From JAYOEY01 sp038120295 (lineage in GTDB: Bacteria; Pseudomonadota; Alphaproteobacteria; MPNO01; UBA2964), in the NCBI GenBank assembly GCA_038120295.1, contig JAYOLL010000019.1, positions 8,100 through 72,099 on the forward strand: 64,000 nt of DNA. Direction: 5' to 3'. The notes below the pieces were generated by a model. That model saw only the letters and a list, made by a program, of their open reading frames with translations. It made no database searches and was not told the origin of the DNA. Within the stretch, counting starts at the first letter, position 1, and each line of letters starts with the position of its first letter. Below, one piece after another: positions 43,446 through 52,584 of the stretch. A program made the translations under genes and the position numbers.

Positions 43446-44976
43446 CGCCCTGAGCGCCCGATACGGGCCTCATTACCGCTGGTTCGTCATCTTCACCGCG
43501 ATGACCGGCAACATCGCGCTGATCTTTTCGTCCACCATCATCAATGTCGCGATTCCCCAGATCATGGGGGCCTTCGGCGTCGGCCAGGACAAGGCGCAGT
43601 GGCTGTCGACCGGCTTCATGGTGACGATGACGATCAGCATGCTGCTCAACGCCTGGACGATCGCGACATTCGGTCGACGCGCAACCTACATGATCGCGAT
43701 GGCTGTTTTCGTCGCTGGATCGGTCCTCGGCGCTACCGCGCCGACCTTCGGGATGCTGGTCTTCGCCCGGCTGCTGCAGGGAATCGGGGCCGGTCTGATC
43801 CAGCCGCTGGCGCTGCAGGTCATTTACGAAATTTTCCCGCCGGAGGAGCGCGGACGCGCGATGGGGATTTTCGGGCTCGGCATCGTCATGGCGCCGGCGC
43901 TAGGCCCGACCGTTGGCGGCATTCTGGTCGATACCTACAGCTGGCGTGCGGTGTTCCACATGGTGCTGCCGTTCTGCGGTGCGGCGACTGTGATGGCAAT
44001 GTTCTTCATGCCGACGCGCGAGGCCGCCGGCAAGGCGGCGAAGTTCGACTGGACCGGGCTCGTCCTGATGATCGTGTTTCTCGGCTGCCTGCTGACCGGC
44101 ATGGCGGAGGGTCCGAGAGAAGGGTGGGGGTCGGATAGAATCCTGTCCTATTTCGGCGTCGCCATTGTCGCGCTCTGCGCGTTTGTGGCGTGGGAATTCA
44201 TTACTCCCCACCCGATGCTGAATCTGCGCCTGTTCCGTTATGTACGATACGTCTTCTGCTGCATCGTGACCTTCGTCTGGGGCGCGGGGAACTGGGGCGT
44301 CTGGTATATCGTGCCGCTTTTCGTCCAGATCGTTCAGCACTACACGCCCACGAAATCCGGACTGCTGCTGATGCCGGCCAGCCTTCTGCTCGCGGCGATC
44401 TTTCCGTTCGCGGGCCGCGTCAGCGACTGGGTCGCGCCGCGCTGGCCCATCATGATCGGCATGTTCCTGACCGCCGTCTCCTGTTTCCTGATGGCGAGCG
44501 CAGATCTCAACACGCCGTTCTGGACCTTCGTATGGTGGTTGATCATCGGGCGGGTCGCGCTGGGTTTCGTGTTCCCGGCGCTGACCGCAGGGGGGCTGCG
44601 CGCGCTGCCCCAGGATCTCGTCGGGCCGGGCGCCGGCGTGATGAGTTATTTTCGCCAGCTTGGCGCAGCATTCGGCATTACCCTGCTGGCGACCACTGTG
44701 GAATCGCAGACCATGCTCTATGCCCAGTCATTCGTCTCGACCCAGACATCGGGCAACGCGGCGACCGCCGATTTCCTGCGCCAGATGTTCGAGGCGCTTT
44801 CCCGTGCCGGCCTGCCGGAGGCGCTGCTGCGCCCGGGTGCGCTGTACGAGCTCGGCAAGACGCTGCACGACCAGGCGACGATGTTTGCGTTCCGGGACGG
44901 TTTCCTGCTGGTCGGCCTGTTCTTCCTGTGCGCGGTCCTGCCCGCATGGTTTATGACCAATGAAAAGGAAAAGTGA
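43426..44976 (+). CDS. DHA2 family MFS multidrug transporter (EmrB-like)
   Basis: A 516-residue, 14-helix major facilitator. DHA2 signatures are STIINVAIPQIMGAFG in helix 1, WLSTGFMVTMTISMLLNAWT in helix 2, and LQGIGAGLIQPLALQVIYEIFPPEERGRAMGIFGLGI-type loop and motif C GPTVGGILVD. It starts at TTG 43426 inside the emrA-like gene. With it, it forms a proton-driven tripartite exporter of hydrophobic toxicants. No regulator such as MprA or a TetR/LysR gene is adjacent. Confidence 0.94.
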   Translation: MASNAIDALSARYGPHYRWFVIFTAMTGNIALIFSSTIINVAIPQIMGAFGVGQDKAQWLSTGFMVTMTISMLLNAWTIATFGRRATYMIAMAVFVAGSVLGATAPTFGMLVFARLLQGIGAGLIQPLALQVIYEIFPPEERGRAMGIFGLGIVMAPALGPTVGGILVDTYSWRAVFHMVLPFCGAATVMAMFFMPTREAAGKAAKFDWTGLVLMIVFLGCLLTGMAEGPREGWGSDRILSYFGVAIVALCAFVAWEFITPHPMLNLRLFRYVRYVFCCIVTFVWGAGNWGVWYIVPLFVQIVQHYTPTKSGLLLMPASLLLAAIFPFAGRVSDWVAPRWPIMIGMFLTAVSCFLMASADLNTPFWTFVWWLIIGRVALGFVFPALTAGGLRALPQDLVGPGAGVMSYFRQLGAAFGITLLATTVESQTMLYAQSFVSTQTSGNAATADFLRQMFEALSRAGLPEALLRPGALYELGKTLHDQATMFAFRDGFLLVGLFFLCAVLPAWFMTNEKEK

Positions 44977-45130
44977 CGCAGGAAGAGGGGGCAGCCGATT
45001 AGCGCCTGGAGGAGTTCGATTCCGACCGCCGCAGGGGGTGAGGGAATTCGCGCTTTAAACGAGCCGGCTGAAATTTATAATGCCGCTTGCGTCCCGAATG
45101 GCCCGACAACCAGTTGCAGCGAGCCCGAAC

Positions 45131-46060
45131 ATGAAATTTTGCAGATCCACCGGATTCCGAAATCGCCTTCGTATTCTCTTTCTGGTCCTGTCGACGGTGC
45201 TGTGGGCCGGAGCATCCGCATCCGCCGATGTTGCGACCGGCAAGGCGGCATTCGAGGCAGGCGACTACGGCAAGGCGCTAAACGCCTTCCTGCCGGATGC
45301 GCAGTCCGGTAAGCCGGAGGCGCAATACTGGATGGGCCGAATTTATGAAGGCGGCTTTGGCGTTCCGGAAGACGCGCGCACGGCGTTCGAATGGTTCGAA
45401 AAGGCGGGCGAGCTGGGGCATGCCGATGCGCAGCGCATCGTCGGCGCGTTCTATGCCGCGGGCAAAGTCGTCGGCAAATCGCCGTCGATGGCGGTAAAAT
45501 GGTATGCCCGCGCGGTCGAAGGCGGAAACGCCAAGGCGATGCGCAATTTCGGCACAATGTATCTCGACGGCAAGGGCGTCGAGCGCGACATCAAGAAAGC
45601 CATTTCCCTGTTCGAAAAATCGGCGGCCATGGGTTACGGCAGAGCGATGCGCAATCTAGGCTACATCTATTATTTCGGCGAAGGCGTCCGCCGGGACGCG
45701 GCGAAGGCGGCGGAATATTTCGCCGCTGCCGCCAAGGCCGGATCGAGTCGCGCCAAGTACGATATCGGTCGACTCTACTATCGCGGCGACGGGGTGGAAC
45801 GGGACCTGGAGCGCGCGGCTACATATTTCAGGGAAGCCAGTCGCGAAGGCGAAGCCATGGGACAGATCTTCCTGGGCCGGATGCTTGCGCGTGGCGAGGG
45901 CGTTCCGCGCGACCGGGAGCAGGCCTATTTCTGGCTTACGCTGGCCGCTGCGGAAGAGCCCGACAAGACGAAGTTTCTTCTGGAAAATCTGGAAGACGCG
46001 CTGAGCAAAGACCAGATCGAAGCGGCAAAGGAACGCGCAAAAAAATTCCGCCCGGAATAG
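45131..46060 (+). CDS. Secreted Sel1-repeat (TPR-like) protein
   Basis: A 309-residue protein with a Sec signal peptide (basic start, hydrophobic ILFLVLSTVLWAG, Ala-Ser-Ala near residue 33) followed by six to seven Sel1 repeats of the form A(x)YWMGRIYEGGFGVPED and (x)AMRNLGYIYYFGEGV. Sel1 proteins scaffold protein complexes. I prefer ATG 45131 since it begins the signal peptide; an in-frame ATG exists at 45080. A perfect 12-bp stem follows the stop. Confidence 0.9.
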   Translation: MKFCRSTGFRNRLRILFLVLSTVLWAGASASADVATGKAAFEAGDYGKALNAFLPDAQSGKPEAQYWMGRIYEGGFGVPEDARTAFEWFEKAGELGHADAQRIVGAFYAAGKVVGKSPSMAVKWYARAVEGGNAKAMRNFGTMYLDGKGVERDIKKAISLFEKSAAMGYGRAMRNLGYIYYFGEGVRRDAAKAAEYFAAAAKAGSSRAKYDIGRLYYRGDGVERDLERAATYFREASREGEAMGQIFLGRMLARGEGVPRDREQAYFWLTLAAAEEPDKTKFLLENLEDALSKDQIEAAKERAKKFRPE

Positions 46061-46074
46061 CGCCGGGCGGAATT
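46044..46074 (+). terminator. Hairpin at the end of the Sel1 gene
   Basis: A perfect 12-bp inverted repeat (46044-46055 with 46063-46074) with a 7-base loop holding the TAG stop. The T run after it is weak, so it may terminate inefficiently or protect the mRNA end. It also lies downstream of the minus-strand small secreted protein gene. Confidence 0.6.
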
Positions 46075-46107
46075 CTTCGGTTTAAAATCTTTGACGTTCA
46101 GGGACGT

Positions 46108-46446
46108 TCAGGGCTTGATCGCCGGGCAGTTGACAGGCTGCGGCGGGCGGGACGCCCCTTGCGGACAGAGAAAATTGCAGGCGCCGTAATTCGACGATGA
46201 TTTGCTGCCCGACGCGGCGAACTTGTCCCAGTTGTCTCATTTCTCCGGGAGCCGGAAGGTCGCCCAGGTCCATTCCACGTCGCGGGCGACATAGAAACAG
46301 GCTTCGCGGCCCTTCTCCCGAATGCCCTCGTACCAGTCCTTGCAGACCTTTGTATCGGTTTTGCTCAACTCCGCGACCGCGGCATTCGGTCCTGTAATCG
46401 CCACGGCAACGCCGAGGATCATGAAAATCCGGAATATTCTGTTCAT
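46108..46446 (-). pseudogene. Small secreted Cys-containing protein interrupted by an in-frame TGA
   Basis: The 69-codon first part has a signal peptide (MNRIFRIFMILGVAVAITG, Ala-x-Ala near 24) and mature sequence with KVCKDWYEGIREKGREACFY. It stops at TGA (46237-46239). The same frame then continues without interruption for 42 codons (DNWDKFAASGSKSSSNYGAC… ending NCPAIKP) to a second TGA at 46108-46110. That extension has a protein-like composition and four further cysteines. A single CGA-to-TGA or similar change, or a sequencing error, would explain it. Family not recognised. Confidence 0.6.
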
Positions 46447-46567
46447 CGCCCTGTCCTTCGCGACTGGTTTTGCTCCCCCTGGGGCGGATGCGCATAGCGC
46501 TGCCCTGCGGCGAAAAAGCTAACCGATTGCTGCAAAAAAGAAAACAGGATTGAGCGCTTGTCTTCGT

Positions 46568-46608
46568 CTCTCAGCGGTTCCGCCTCTTCATGGCGGAACC
46601 GCCGAGAG
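46568..46608. repeat. Intergenic hairpin
   Basis: 17-base arms (46568-46584 with 46592-46608) pair at 16 positions around a 7-base loop. It lies 48 bases past the stop of the minus-strand TPR gene, with no T run on either side. A possible Rho-dependent or mRNA-stabilising structure. Confidence 0.6.
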
Positions 46609-46655
46609 CTTTCCGGCGCCGACGGACCAATGCTGGCGGCCCGATTTTCGTCTCG

Positions 46656-47114
46656 CTACTTCTGCTTCTGTTCGTAAGCTGCGATCGCTTTCTTTAACGT
46701 AGTGTATTCCTCGCACCCGAAGAAGCAGGCTGAATCGAGGACCTTGAGCCGTTCCTTCGCTTTTTCCAGCTGGCCGGTTTCGAGATAAAGCTCTCCGATA
46801 TATTCGTTGGCGCCGCGATGGTCGGGCTTGATCGCCAGCGCTTTCTGGTAAGTCTCAAGCGCCTTGTCGAACTGTTTCAGCTTGCGATAGCTGTACCCCA
46901 TATAGTTCAGCGTATCGGGGTCCTGCATGTCTTCTGCCAGCGCCTTCTCCAGATGCCCCAGGGCTTTCCGGTAGTCGCCCGACTTGACGGCCTTGACGCC
47001 GAATTCATATTCGCCGGGTGGCTTCGCCGGCGCTGCGACCGGGTCCGAACCCGCCGCCCAGGCCGACGTGCCGGCCATGAAAAGGGCCAGGGTCAGTAAC
47101 AGTCTGATAGTCAT
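46656..47114 (-). CDS. Secreted TPR-repeat protein
   Basis: A 152-residue protein with a signal peptide (MTIRLLLTLALFMAGTSAWA) and three tandem TPR units from about residue 35 (GVKAVKSGDYRKALGHLEKAL, then YNMG-like and ANEYIGELYLETGQLEKAKE). Two cysteines in CFFGC near the end may form a disulphide. ATG 47112-47114 is preceded by AAAGGAG, a strong ribosome-binding site. The frame is open 18 codons upstream but without such a site. Confidence 0.88.
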   Translation of the reverse strand: MTIRLLLTLALFMAGTSAWAAGSDPVAAPAKPPGEYEFGVKAVKSGDYRKALGHLEKALAEDMQDPDTLNYMGYSYRKLKQFDKALETYQKALAIKPDHRGANEYIGELYLETGQLEKAKERLKVLDSACFFGCEEYTTLKKAIAAYEQKQK

Positions 47115-47160
47115 TTTCGACTCCTTTGATTGCGGTCGGACCGCTTCTGTACGAACAGTC

Positions 47161-48270
47161 TTATCCAAACCCGTATTCCAGCAGGTTCAGAAATTCTTCC
47201 TTGCTCACCCCACCGAGCCCCATCCGGTCGAGTGTCAGCGCGTCGGCCCTGAGGTCCTTGCCGAGCGCGACGGAGGCGAGGTGGATAATATGGTCGATCG
47301 TGGGCGTCGGCACGCCGGCCAGGCGGCCGAGCTCGGAATAGATCACGTGGCCGAACGGGACGTCTTCGAGAAAATAGCGGTGTTCGAGCTGCGGCGGGGC
47401 GGGAATCCACTTGTCGGGCTCCGACTGGTGGAACGCCTCGTAGGCGATGCCGGTATCGCGCGCGGCATCCGTTGTATAGCCCATGGTCCAGAACAGCTCG
47501 ACGAACGGCATGGTCTTCGCGCTCAGCGCGTCCGCGACTTTCAGGCGTTCTGCATCCACCGTGTCGATCAGCCGCCCGACCGACGGGGTGATGCCGTCAT
47601 AGTAATGGCGGAAATCGCCGCCGGTCGCTTCGACCCTTCCCGCGTTGGCGAAGAACGCTGGCGGGTGATGGATCGCGTTGCCGTAGGGAAAGACCGTTTC
47701 CAGCACGTTGGAAAAGGCGGTGACCGCCGGGTAGACAGTGGAGACGATCTCATGCAGCCGATTCGTTTCCCTGCCCGGAAAACCGCCGAACACCATGAAA
47801 TCCGACACACGGCTGATACGGCAGTCGACCGGGCCCGTGCGGCGGCACAGATAGGGCAGCGTCGCTGTCTCGCAATAGACCGGGTTCTCAATGCCGCAAT
47901 CCCGCAGCACGTGCGGGATCAGCATCAGCGTGTGGCCGGGAGAGACGAAAAGCGTCTGGTCTTCGGTCAGATGCGCGGCAGCCGCCCGAATCCATTTTTC
48001 GTGCAAATGCGCCGGGCTGACCACCATCACCAGCTCCGCCCCGTCCATCGCCTCCGCCGCGTCGGACGTGATGACGGGAACAGGGGCGAATCCCTTGCCG
48101 AACGGCGCGTCGTAATTGATGCCGCCGATTTCCTGCAGGGGCGCGAGCGCGGACTCGTCCTGACTGTAAAGCCTGATCTCGAATCCGAGAGTCGTCAGAT
48201 GCGCCGCTGCCGATGTGCCGCCGCCGCCAGCGCCGAAAATGGCTATTTTCTTCACTTTCTGCCCGGTCAT
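47161..48270 (-). CDS. NAD/NADP octopine/nopaline dehydrogenase family protein (copy 1)
   Basis: A 369-residue protein. The N-terminal Rossmann domain has GAGGGGTSAAAHLTTLG (about 12-28) and the C-terminal helical domain is of the octopine dehydrogenase type, with a conserved histidine near NAIHHPPAFFANAGRVE. Opine dehydrogenases reductively condense an amino acid with a keto acid, or the reverse; the substrate here is unknown. It overlaps its paralogue by 4 bases (ATGA) and shares the C-terminal pattern AGVPTPTID and LDRMGL with it. Confidence 0.85.
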   Translation of the reverse strand: MTGQKVKKIAIFGAGGGGTSAAAHLTTLGFEIRLYSQDESALAPLQEIGGINYDAPFGKGFAPVPVITSDAAEAMDGAELVMVVSPAHLHEKWIRAAAAHLTEDQTLFVSPGHTLMLIPHVLRDCGIENPVYCETATLPYLCRRTGPVDCRISRVSDFMVFGGFPGRETNRLHEIVSTVYPAVTAFSNVLETVFPYGNAIHHPPAFFANAGRVEATGGDFRHYYDGITPSVGRLIDTVDAERLKVADALSAKTMPFVELFWTMGYTTDAARDTGIAYEAFHQSEPDKWIPAPPQLEHRYFLEDVPFGHVIYSELGRLAGVPTPTIDHIIHLASVALGKDLRADALTLDRMGLGGVSKEEFLNLLEYGFG

Positions 48271-49370
48271 GCGCCCTGCTCCACGAATCTGGCGAGATCT
48301 TTTGCGGCTATGCCTTCAAGCCCCATCCGTTCCAGCGTGAGGCCGTCGCGTGCGAAATCGAGCCCCATCATGGAAGACGATACATGGACCAGCCCGTCGA
48401 TGGTCGGCGTATCCACCCCGGCAAGATCGCCGAATGCCGCGAACGGCACCAGCCCGTACCCGACATCTTCGTGCATGTAGCGATGATCGAGCGAAGGCGG
48501 GCTTTTGATCGCCTTGTTCGGCTCCGACTCGACGCAGGCGCGGGAAATATCGCCGGAATCCATCGCCTCTTTCGTTGTCAGGCCCGCCTGATGGAAATTT
48601 TCCAGGAAGCTCGCCGACGGCACGCCGAGCGCCTTCGCCACCGCCAGCCTTTCGTCGTCCACCGCCTTTGTGACGCGTCCTACCGCCGGCGTAATACCCT
48701 CGCGGTAGAACAGAAAGTCGCCACCGGTGTCCTCGATCCAGCCGGCATTCATCACCATGCCGGGTACGTGGAAAACAGCATTGATATTGGTCAGTCCGGT
48801 CTCCAGCACCGACGAGACCTGAACGATTTCGGGGTACAGCGGTTCGATGAGCGCGAACATCTCATCGGCGTATTTTCCCGGAAAACCGCTGAATTTCAGC
48901 CTTTTCGTGTAGGAGAAGATATCGACCTCTGCCGGGCCCGTCTTGCGGCAGATATAGGTCAGCGTCACCGTCTCTCCGGTTCTGATTTCGTCCGTATAGC
49001 CCGCCTGCCGCAGCTCATGGACGAAATGCAGCCCGCCGCCGGTATGACCGGGGTTTACGAATATCGGTATACCGGGATGCATAATGGGCGCCAAAGCCTC
49101 GGCGTAATATCGATGGGCCACCGACGGCACGGCCAGCATGACCAGGTCCGCGCCTTCAACTGCTTCCGCAACATCGGTGGTCAACAGGTCGATCGGGAAA
49201 AGGCCGTCCTGAATGCCCTTCGCCCGAATGCCGCCCTGTTCCCTGAGCGGCACAAGCGATTCCTCTCGCCTGCCGTGCAACCGAACCGAATACCCGCGCG
49301 CGCCGAGATCGGCCGCGGCGGCGCACCCTCCGTGGCCGGCGCCCAGTACGGCAACTGTCCGGACACTCAT
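48267..49370 (-). CDS. NAD/NADP octopine/nopaline dehydrogenase family protein (copy 2)
   Basis: A 367-residue paralogue of the downstream gene. The Rossmann motif is GAGHGGCAAAADLGARG and the C-terminal domain contains NAVFHVPGMVMNAGWIE and AGVDTPTIDGL. I chose ATG 49368-49370, which begins the Rossmann fold; the frame is open a further 53 codons into the intergenic region and fbiC. First gene of a two-gene operon, divergent from the F420 operon with only 112 bases between them. Confidence 0.85.
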   Translation of the reverse strand: MSVRTVAVLGAGHGGCAAAADLGARGYSVRLHGRREESLVPLREQGGIRAKGIQDGLFPIDLLTTDVAEAVEGADLVMLAVPSVAHRYYAEALAPIMHPGIPIFVNPGHTGGGLHFVHELRQAGYTDEIRTGETVTLTYICRKTGPAEVDIFSYTKRLKFSGFPGKYADEMFALIEPLYPEIVQVSSVLETGLTNINAVFHVPGMVMNAGWIEDTGGDFLFYREGITPAVGRVTKAVDDERLAVAKALGVPSASFLENFHQAGLTTKEAMDSGDISRACVESEPNKAIKSPPSLDHRYMHEDVGYGLVPFAAFGDLAGVDTPTIDGLVHVSSSMMGLDFARDGLTLERMGLEGIAAKDLARFVEQGA

Positions 49371-49482
49371 CGATCTGCCTGCATAAATTCTGTCTCCCGC
49401 TTGTCCCCGCTTCTTTGCGAGGCTCGAATTCAGCGGTATTGTCAGGCAAGAATATCCGTCCATCAACCGTCGGACCCAACCT

Positions 49483-51825
49483 TTGCCCCTTCCGTCCGTA
49501 GACCTCGTGCAGACCAGCTCTCCGATCACGCCCGAACAGGCCCGGACAGCCGCGAACCTGCCCTTGAACGATCTGATTCACGCGGCTGGAAAACTGCGCG
49601 ATCAGGGCCATCGGGACCGTATCTCCTATTCCCGCAAGGTTTTCATCCCGCTAACGCGCCTGTGCCGCGATGTCTGCGCCTATTGCACCTTCGCAAAATC
49701 GCCATCGCAGGTGCCGTCCGCCTACCTGTCTCCCGATGAAATTCTTGAAATCGCCCACGCCGGCGCCGCCGCCGGCTGCAAGGAAGCGCTGTTCACCCTG
49801 GGCGACCGGCCGGAAGCCCGCTACCCCTCGGCGCGCGACGCGCTGTCCGAACTGGGTTACGGGTCGACGATCGACTATCTCGCGGCCATGTGCCGTCTGG
49901 TGTTCGAGGAAACCGGCCTGTTGCCGCACGCCAATCCCGGTGCGATGACGCGAAACGAGATCGAAACGCTCCGGCCCGTCACCGTCTCGATGGGGATGAT
50001 GCTGGAATCGGTTTCGCTGCGCCTGTGCCAAAAGGGGGGACCCCATTTCGGTTCTCCCGACAAGGATCCGACTGTCAGGCTCGCCACGCTTCGCGCCGCC
50101 GGCGAAGCGCATGTGCCCTTCACCACGGGCATTCTGATCGGCATTGGCGAGACGCGCGAGGAACGGCTTGATGCGCTGTTCGAGATCCGCGATGCGCATG
50201 ACGCGTTCGGCCATGTCCAGGAAACCATCATCCAGAATTTCCGCGCCAAGCCTGATACGCGCATGGCGGGGGCGGACGATGCCGAACTCGACGACCTGCT
50301 CTGGACCGTCGCCATGGCGCGGATGATCCTTGGGCCTGAAGCCAATATTCAGGCCCCCCCCAATCTCAGCCCGGAAGAGTACCCGCAACTCATCGATGCC
50401 GGGATTAATGACTGGGGCGGCATTTCGCCCGTTACAGTAGATCACGTGAATCCCGAAGCGCCGTGGCCGGAAATCGAGATGCTTGCCCGGCACACCGCCG
50501 GAAAGGACAGGACGCTCGTCGAACGGCTCGCGATCTATCCCGGCTGGGCCATCGATCCCGATAAATGGCTCGCGCCGGAAATGGCGACCGCCATGCGCCA
50601 CCGGACGGTCGCCGACGGGTTTGCAAGGACGGATGACTGGACGCCCGGAGTGCCCGGCGAGCCACCCGAAACCATGGCGTATAGAACGCGCCCGTCCGAG
50701 GACATCGTCGCAATACTCCACCGGGCGTCCGGGGGCGCACGCCTCGAAGAATCCGACATTGTCCGCCTTTTCTCGGCCCGTGACGCCGATTTCGACCTCG
50801 TTTGCGATACAGCAGACCGGCTGCGACGCGAGGCGGTCGGCGACACGGTGACCTATGCGGTGAACCGCAACATCAACTACACCAATATCTGCCAGTACCG
50901 CTGCACCTTCTGCGCCTTCTCCAAAGGCCGGGGGCGCACCGCCCTTCGCGGGCCGGCCTACAATCTCGATCTCGACGAAATCGCAAGCCGCACGGCTGAA
51001 GCCGCCAGCCGCGGCGCGACCGAAATCTGTCTCCAGGGCGGCATCCATCCGGAATTCACCGGCGACACCTATCTCGATATCTGCCGCACGGTCCGCGCCG
51101 CAGCGCCGGGCATTCATGTTCATGCCTTCTCTCCGCTGGAAGTCAGCCACGGCGCACGGACGCTTGGTCTGTCCGTTTCGTCCTTTCTCGAACGCCTGGT
51201 CGATGCCGGCCTCGGGTCGCTGCCCGGCACGGCGGCGGAAATTCTCGATGACGAGATGCGGGCAATCCTGTGCCCGGACAAGCTACCGACCGCCGAATGG
51301 CTCTCGGTGCTCGAGACCGCCCATGGGCTCGGGCTCCGGACCACCTCGACCATCATGTTCGGCGCGGTAGAAGCGCCGGTTCACTGGGCGCGGCACCTTC
51401 TGCACCTGCGCGACCTGCAGGACCGCACCGGCGGTATCACCGAATTCGTGCCGCTGCCTTTCGTCCATATGGAAGCCCCGCTCTACCGGCAGGGCCGTGC
51501 TCGCAAGGGGCCGGACTGGCGCGAGGCCATCCTGATGCATGCCGTGGCGCGGATCGCGCTGCACGGATCGATAGCCAATATCCAGGCCAGCTGGGTCAAG
51601 ATGGGGCCGAAAGGACTCGCCGCCTGCCTGCGCGCCGGCGTCAACGATCTCGGCGGCACGCTGATGAACGAGAGTATATCCAGCGCAGCCGGGGCGGGAT
51701 TCGGTCAGGAATTTTCCGGAGCCCGGATGCGGATGCTGGCAGAAGCCGCGGGCCGACCGGTCCAGCAGCGCACCACACTTTACGCGCCGGCGCCGCAAAC
51801 CCACGCCGTTGCCGCAGCGGAGTAA
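49483..51825 (+). CDS. fbiC: FO synthase, fused CofG–CofH (FbiC)
   Basis: A 780-residue fusion of two radical SAM enzymes. The CofG half has CRDVCAYCTFAKS (Cys-x3-Cys-x2-Cys, about residues 62-69). The CofH half has CQYRCTFCAFSKG (about residues 472-479). Together they build the deazaflavin chromophore FO from tyrosine and the flavin intermediate of riboflavin synthesis. The fused form is typical of actinobacteria and some other bacteria; archaea usually keep cofG and cofH separate. Starts at TTG. First gene of the F420 operon. Confidence 0.95.
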   Translation: MPLPSVDLVQTSSPITPEQARTAANLPLNDLIHAAGKLRDQGHRDRISYSRKVFIPLTRLCRDVCAYCTFAKSPSQVPSAYLSPDEILEIAHAGAAAGCKEALFTLGDRPEARYPSARDALSELGYGSTIDYLAAMCRLVFEETGLLPHANPGAMTRNEIETLRPVTVSMGMMLESVSLRLCQKGGPHFGSPDKDPTVRLATLRAAGEAHVPFTTGILIGIGETREERLDALFEIRDAHDAFGHVQETIIQNFRAKPDTRMAGADDAELDDLLWTVAMARMILGPEANIQAPPNLSPEEYPQLIDAGINDWGGISPVTVDHVNPEAPWPEIEMLARHTAGKDRTLVERLAIYPGWAIDPDKWLAPEMATAMRHRTVADGFARTDDWTPGVPGEPPETMAYRTRPSEDIVAILHRASGGARLEESDIVRLFSARDADFDLVCDTADRLRREAVGDTVTYAVNRNINYTNICQYRCTFCAFSKGRGRTALRGPAYNLDLDEIASRTAEAASRGATEICLQGGIHPEFTGDTYLDICRTVRAAAPGIHVHAFSPLEVSHGARTLGLSVSSFLERLVDAGLGSLPGTAAEILDDEMRAILCPDKLPTAEWLSVLETAHGLGLRTTSTIMFGAVEAPVHWARHLLHLRDLQDRTGGITEFVPLPFVHMEAPLYRQGRARKGPDWREAILMHAVARIALHGSIANIQASWVKMGPKGLAACLRAGVNDLGGTLMNESISSAAGAGFGQEFSGARMRMLAEAAGRPVQQRTTLYAPAPQTHAVAAAE

Positions 51826-51831
51826 CGTTCG

Positions 51832-52584
51832 ATGGCCTTCGAAAAATACACCGTCGCCGTGATCGGCGGCACAGGCAAGCAGGGTTACGGTCTCGCCTTG
51901 CGCTGGGCCGTCGCCGGCCACGACATCATTGTCGGATCGCGCGATGCAACCCGGGCGGAGGAGGCCGCTGCCGAACTTGCTGCCAGGGCCGCCGATGCGG
52001 CGCCCGAGATTTCCGACCGGCTCGACGCCGCCGAGCTTGAACGCCGGCTGGTCCGTGGCATGTCTGAACCGGGTGCGGTTCGCGGTATGGACAATGTCGC
52101 CGCAGCGCAAACCGCCGATATCGTCGTCCTCGCCGTTCCGTTTCAGGCGCAGACGGAAATGATCGCGCCGCTGAAGGACGCCGTCGCCGGAAAGCTGGTG
52201 ATCGATGTGACCGCGCCGCTCGTGCCGCCGCGCGTCGGCACGGTGCAACTGCCCGAAGGCGGCTCGGCGGTCCTGACCACCCAGCGGATTCTCGGCGAGG
52301 ACGCCATCGTCGTCGCGGCGTTCCAGAATATCGCCGCCCAGCATCTTGCCGATCTCGACCACGACATCGAGTGCGACGTGCTGGTGTGCGGCGACAAGCG
52401 GGCGGCGCGCGAAACGGTCATTCAACTCGCCGCCGACGCTGGCATGACGGGCTGGCACGCCGGTCCGCTCGCCAATGCGGCGGCGGCGGAGGCGATGACG
52501 TCGGTGCTGATTTCGATCAACCGTCATCACAAAATTCCCGGCTCGGGCATTCGGATCACCGGCACGCCGCAAGAGGACGAATGA
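51832..52584 (+). CDS. npdG: F420:NADPH oxidoreductase / NADPH-dependent F420 reductase
   Basis: A 250-residue protein of the NpdG/Fno family. The NADPH-binding motif is AVIGGTGKQGYGLALRWA, followed by the conserved GSRD and a C-terminal catalytic part with LANAAAAEAMTSVLISINR. It moves hydride between NADPH and coenzyme F420. Its place six bases after fbiC and in an ATGA overlap with cofE indicates it is a committed part of F420 metabolism. Confidence 0.92.
   Translation: MAFEKYTVAVIGGTGKQGYGLALRWAVAGHDIIVGSRDATRAEEAAAELAARAADAAPEISDRLDAAELERRLVRGMSEPGAVRGMDNVAAAQTADIVVLAVPFQAQTEMIAPLKDAVAGKLVIDVTAPLVPPRVGTVQLPEGGSAVLTTQRILGEDAIVVAAFQNIAAQHLADLDHDIECDVLVCGDKRAARETVIQLAADAGMTGWHAGPLANAAAAEAMTSVLISINRHHKIPGSGIRITGTPQEDE

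Noticed and set aside
46237..46239. UGA as selenocysteine in the small secreted protein
   Set aside because: No SECIS-like hairpin is evident just downstream, the flanking residues are Lys and Asp, and the protein is not a recognised redox selenoprotein. A nonsense mutation is simpler.
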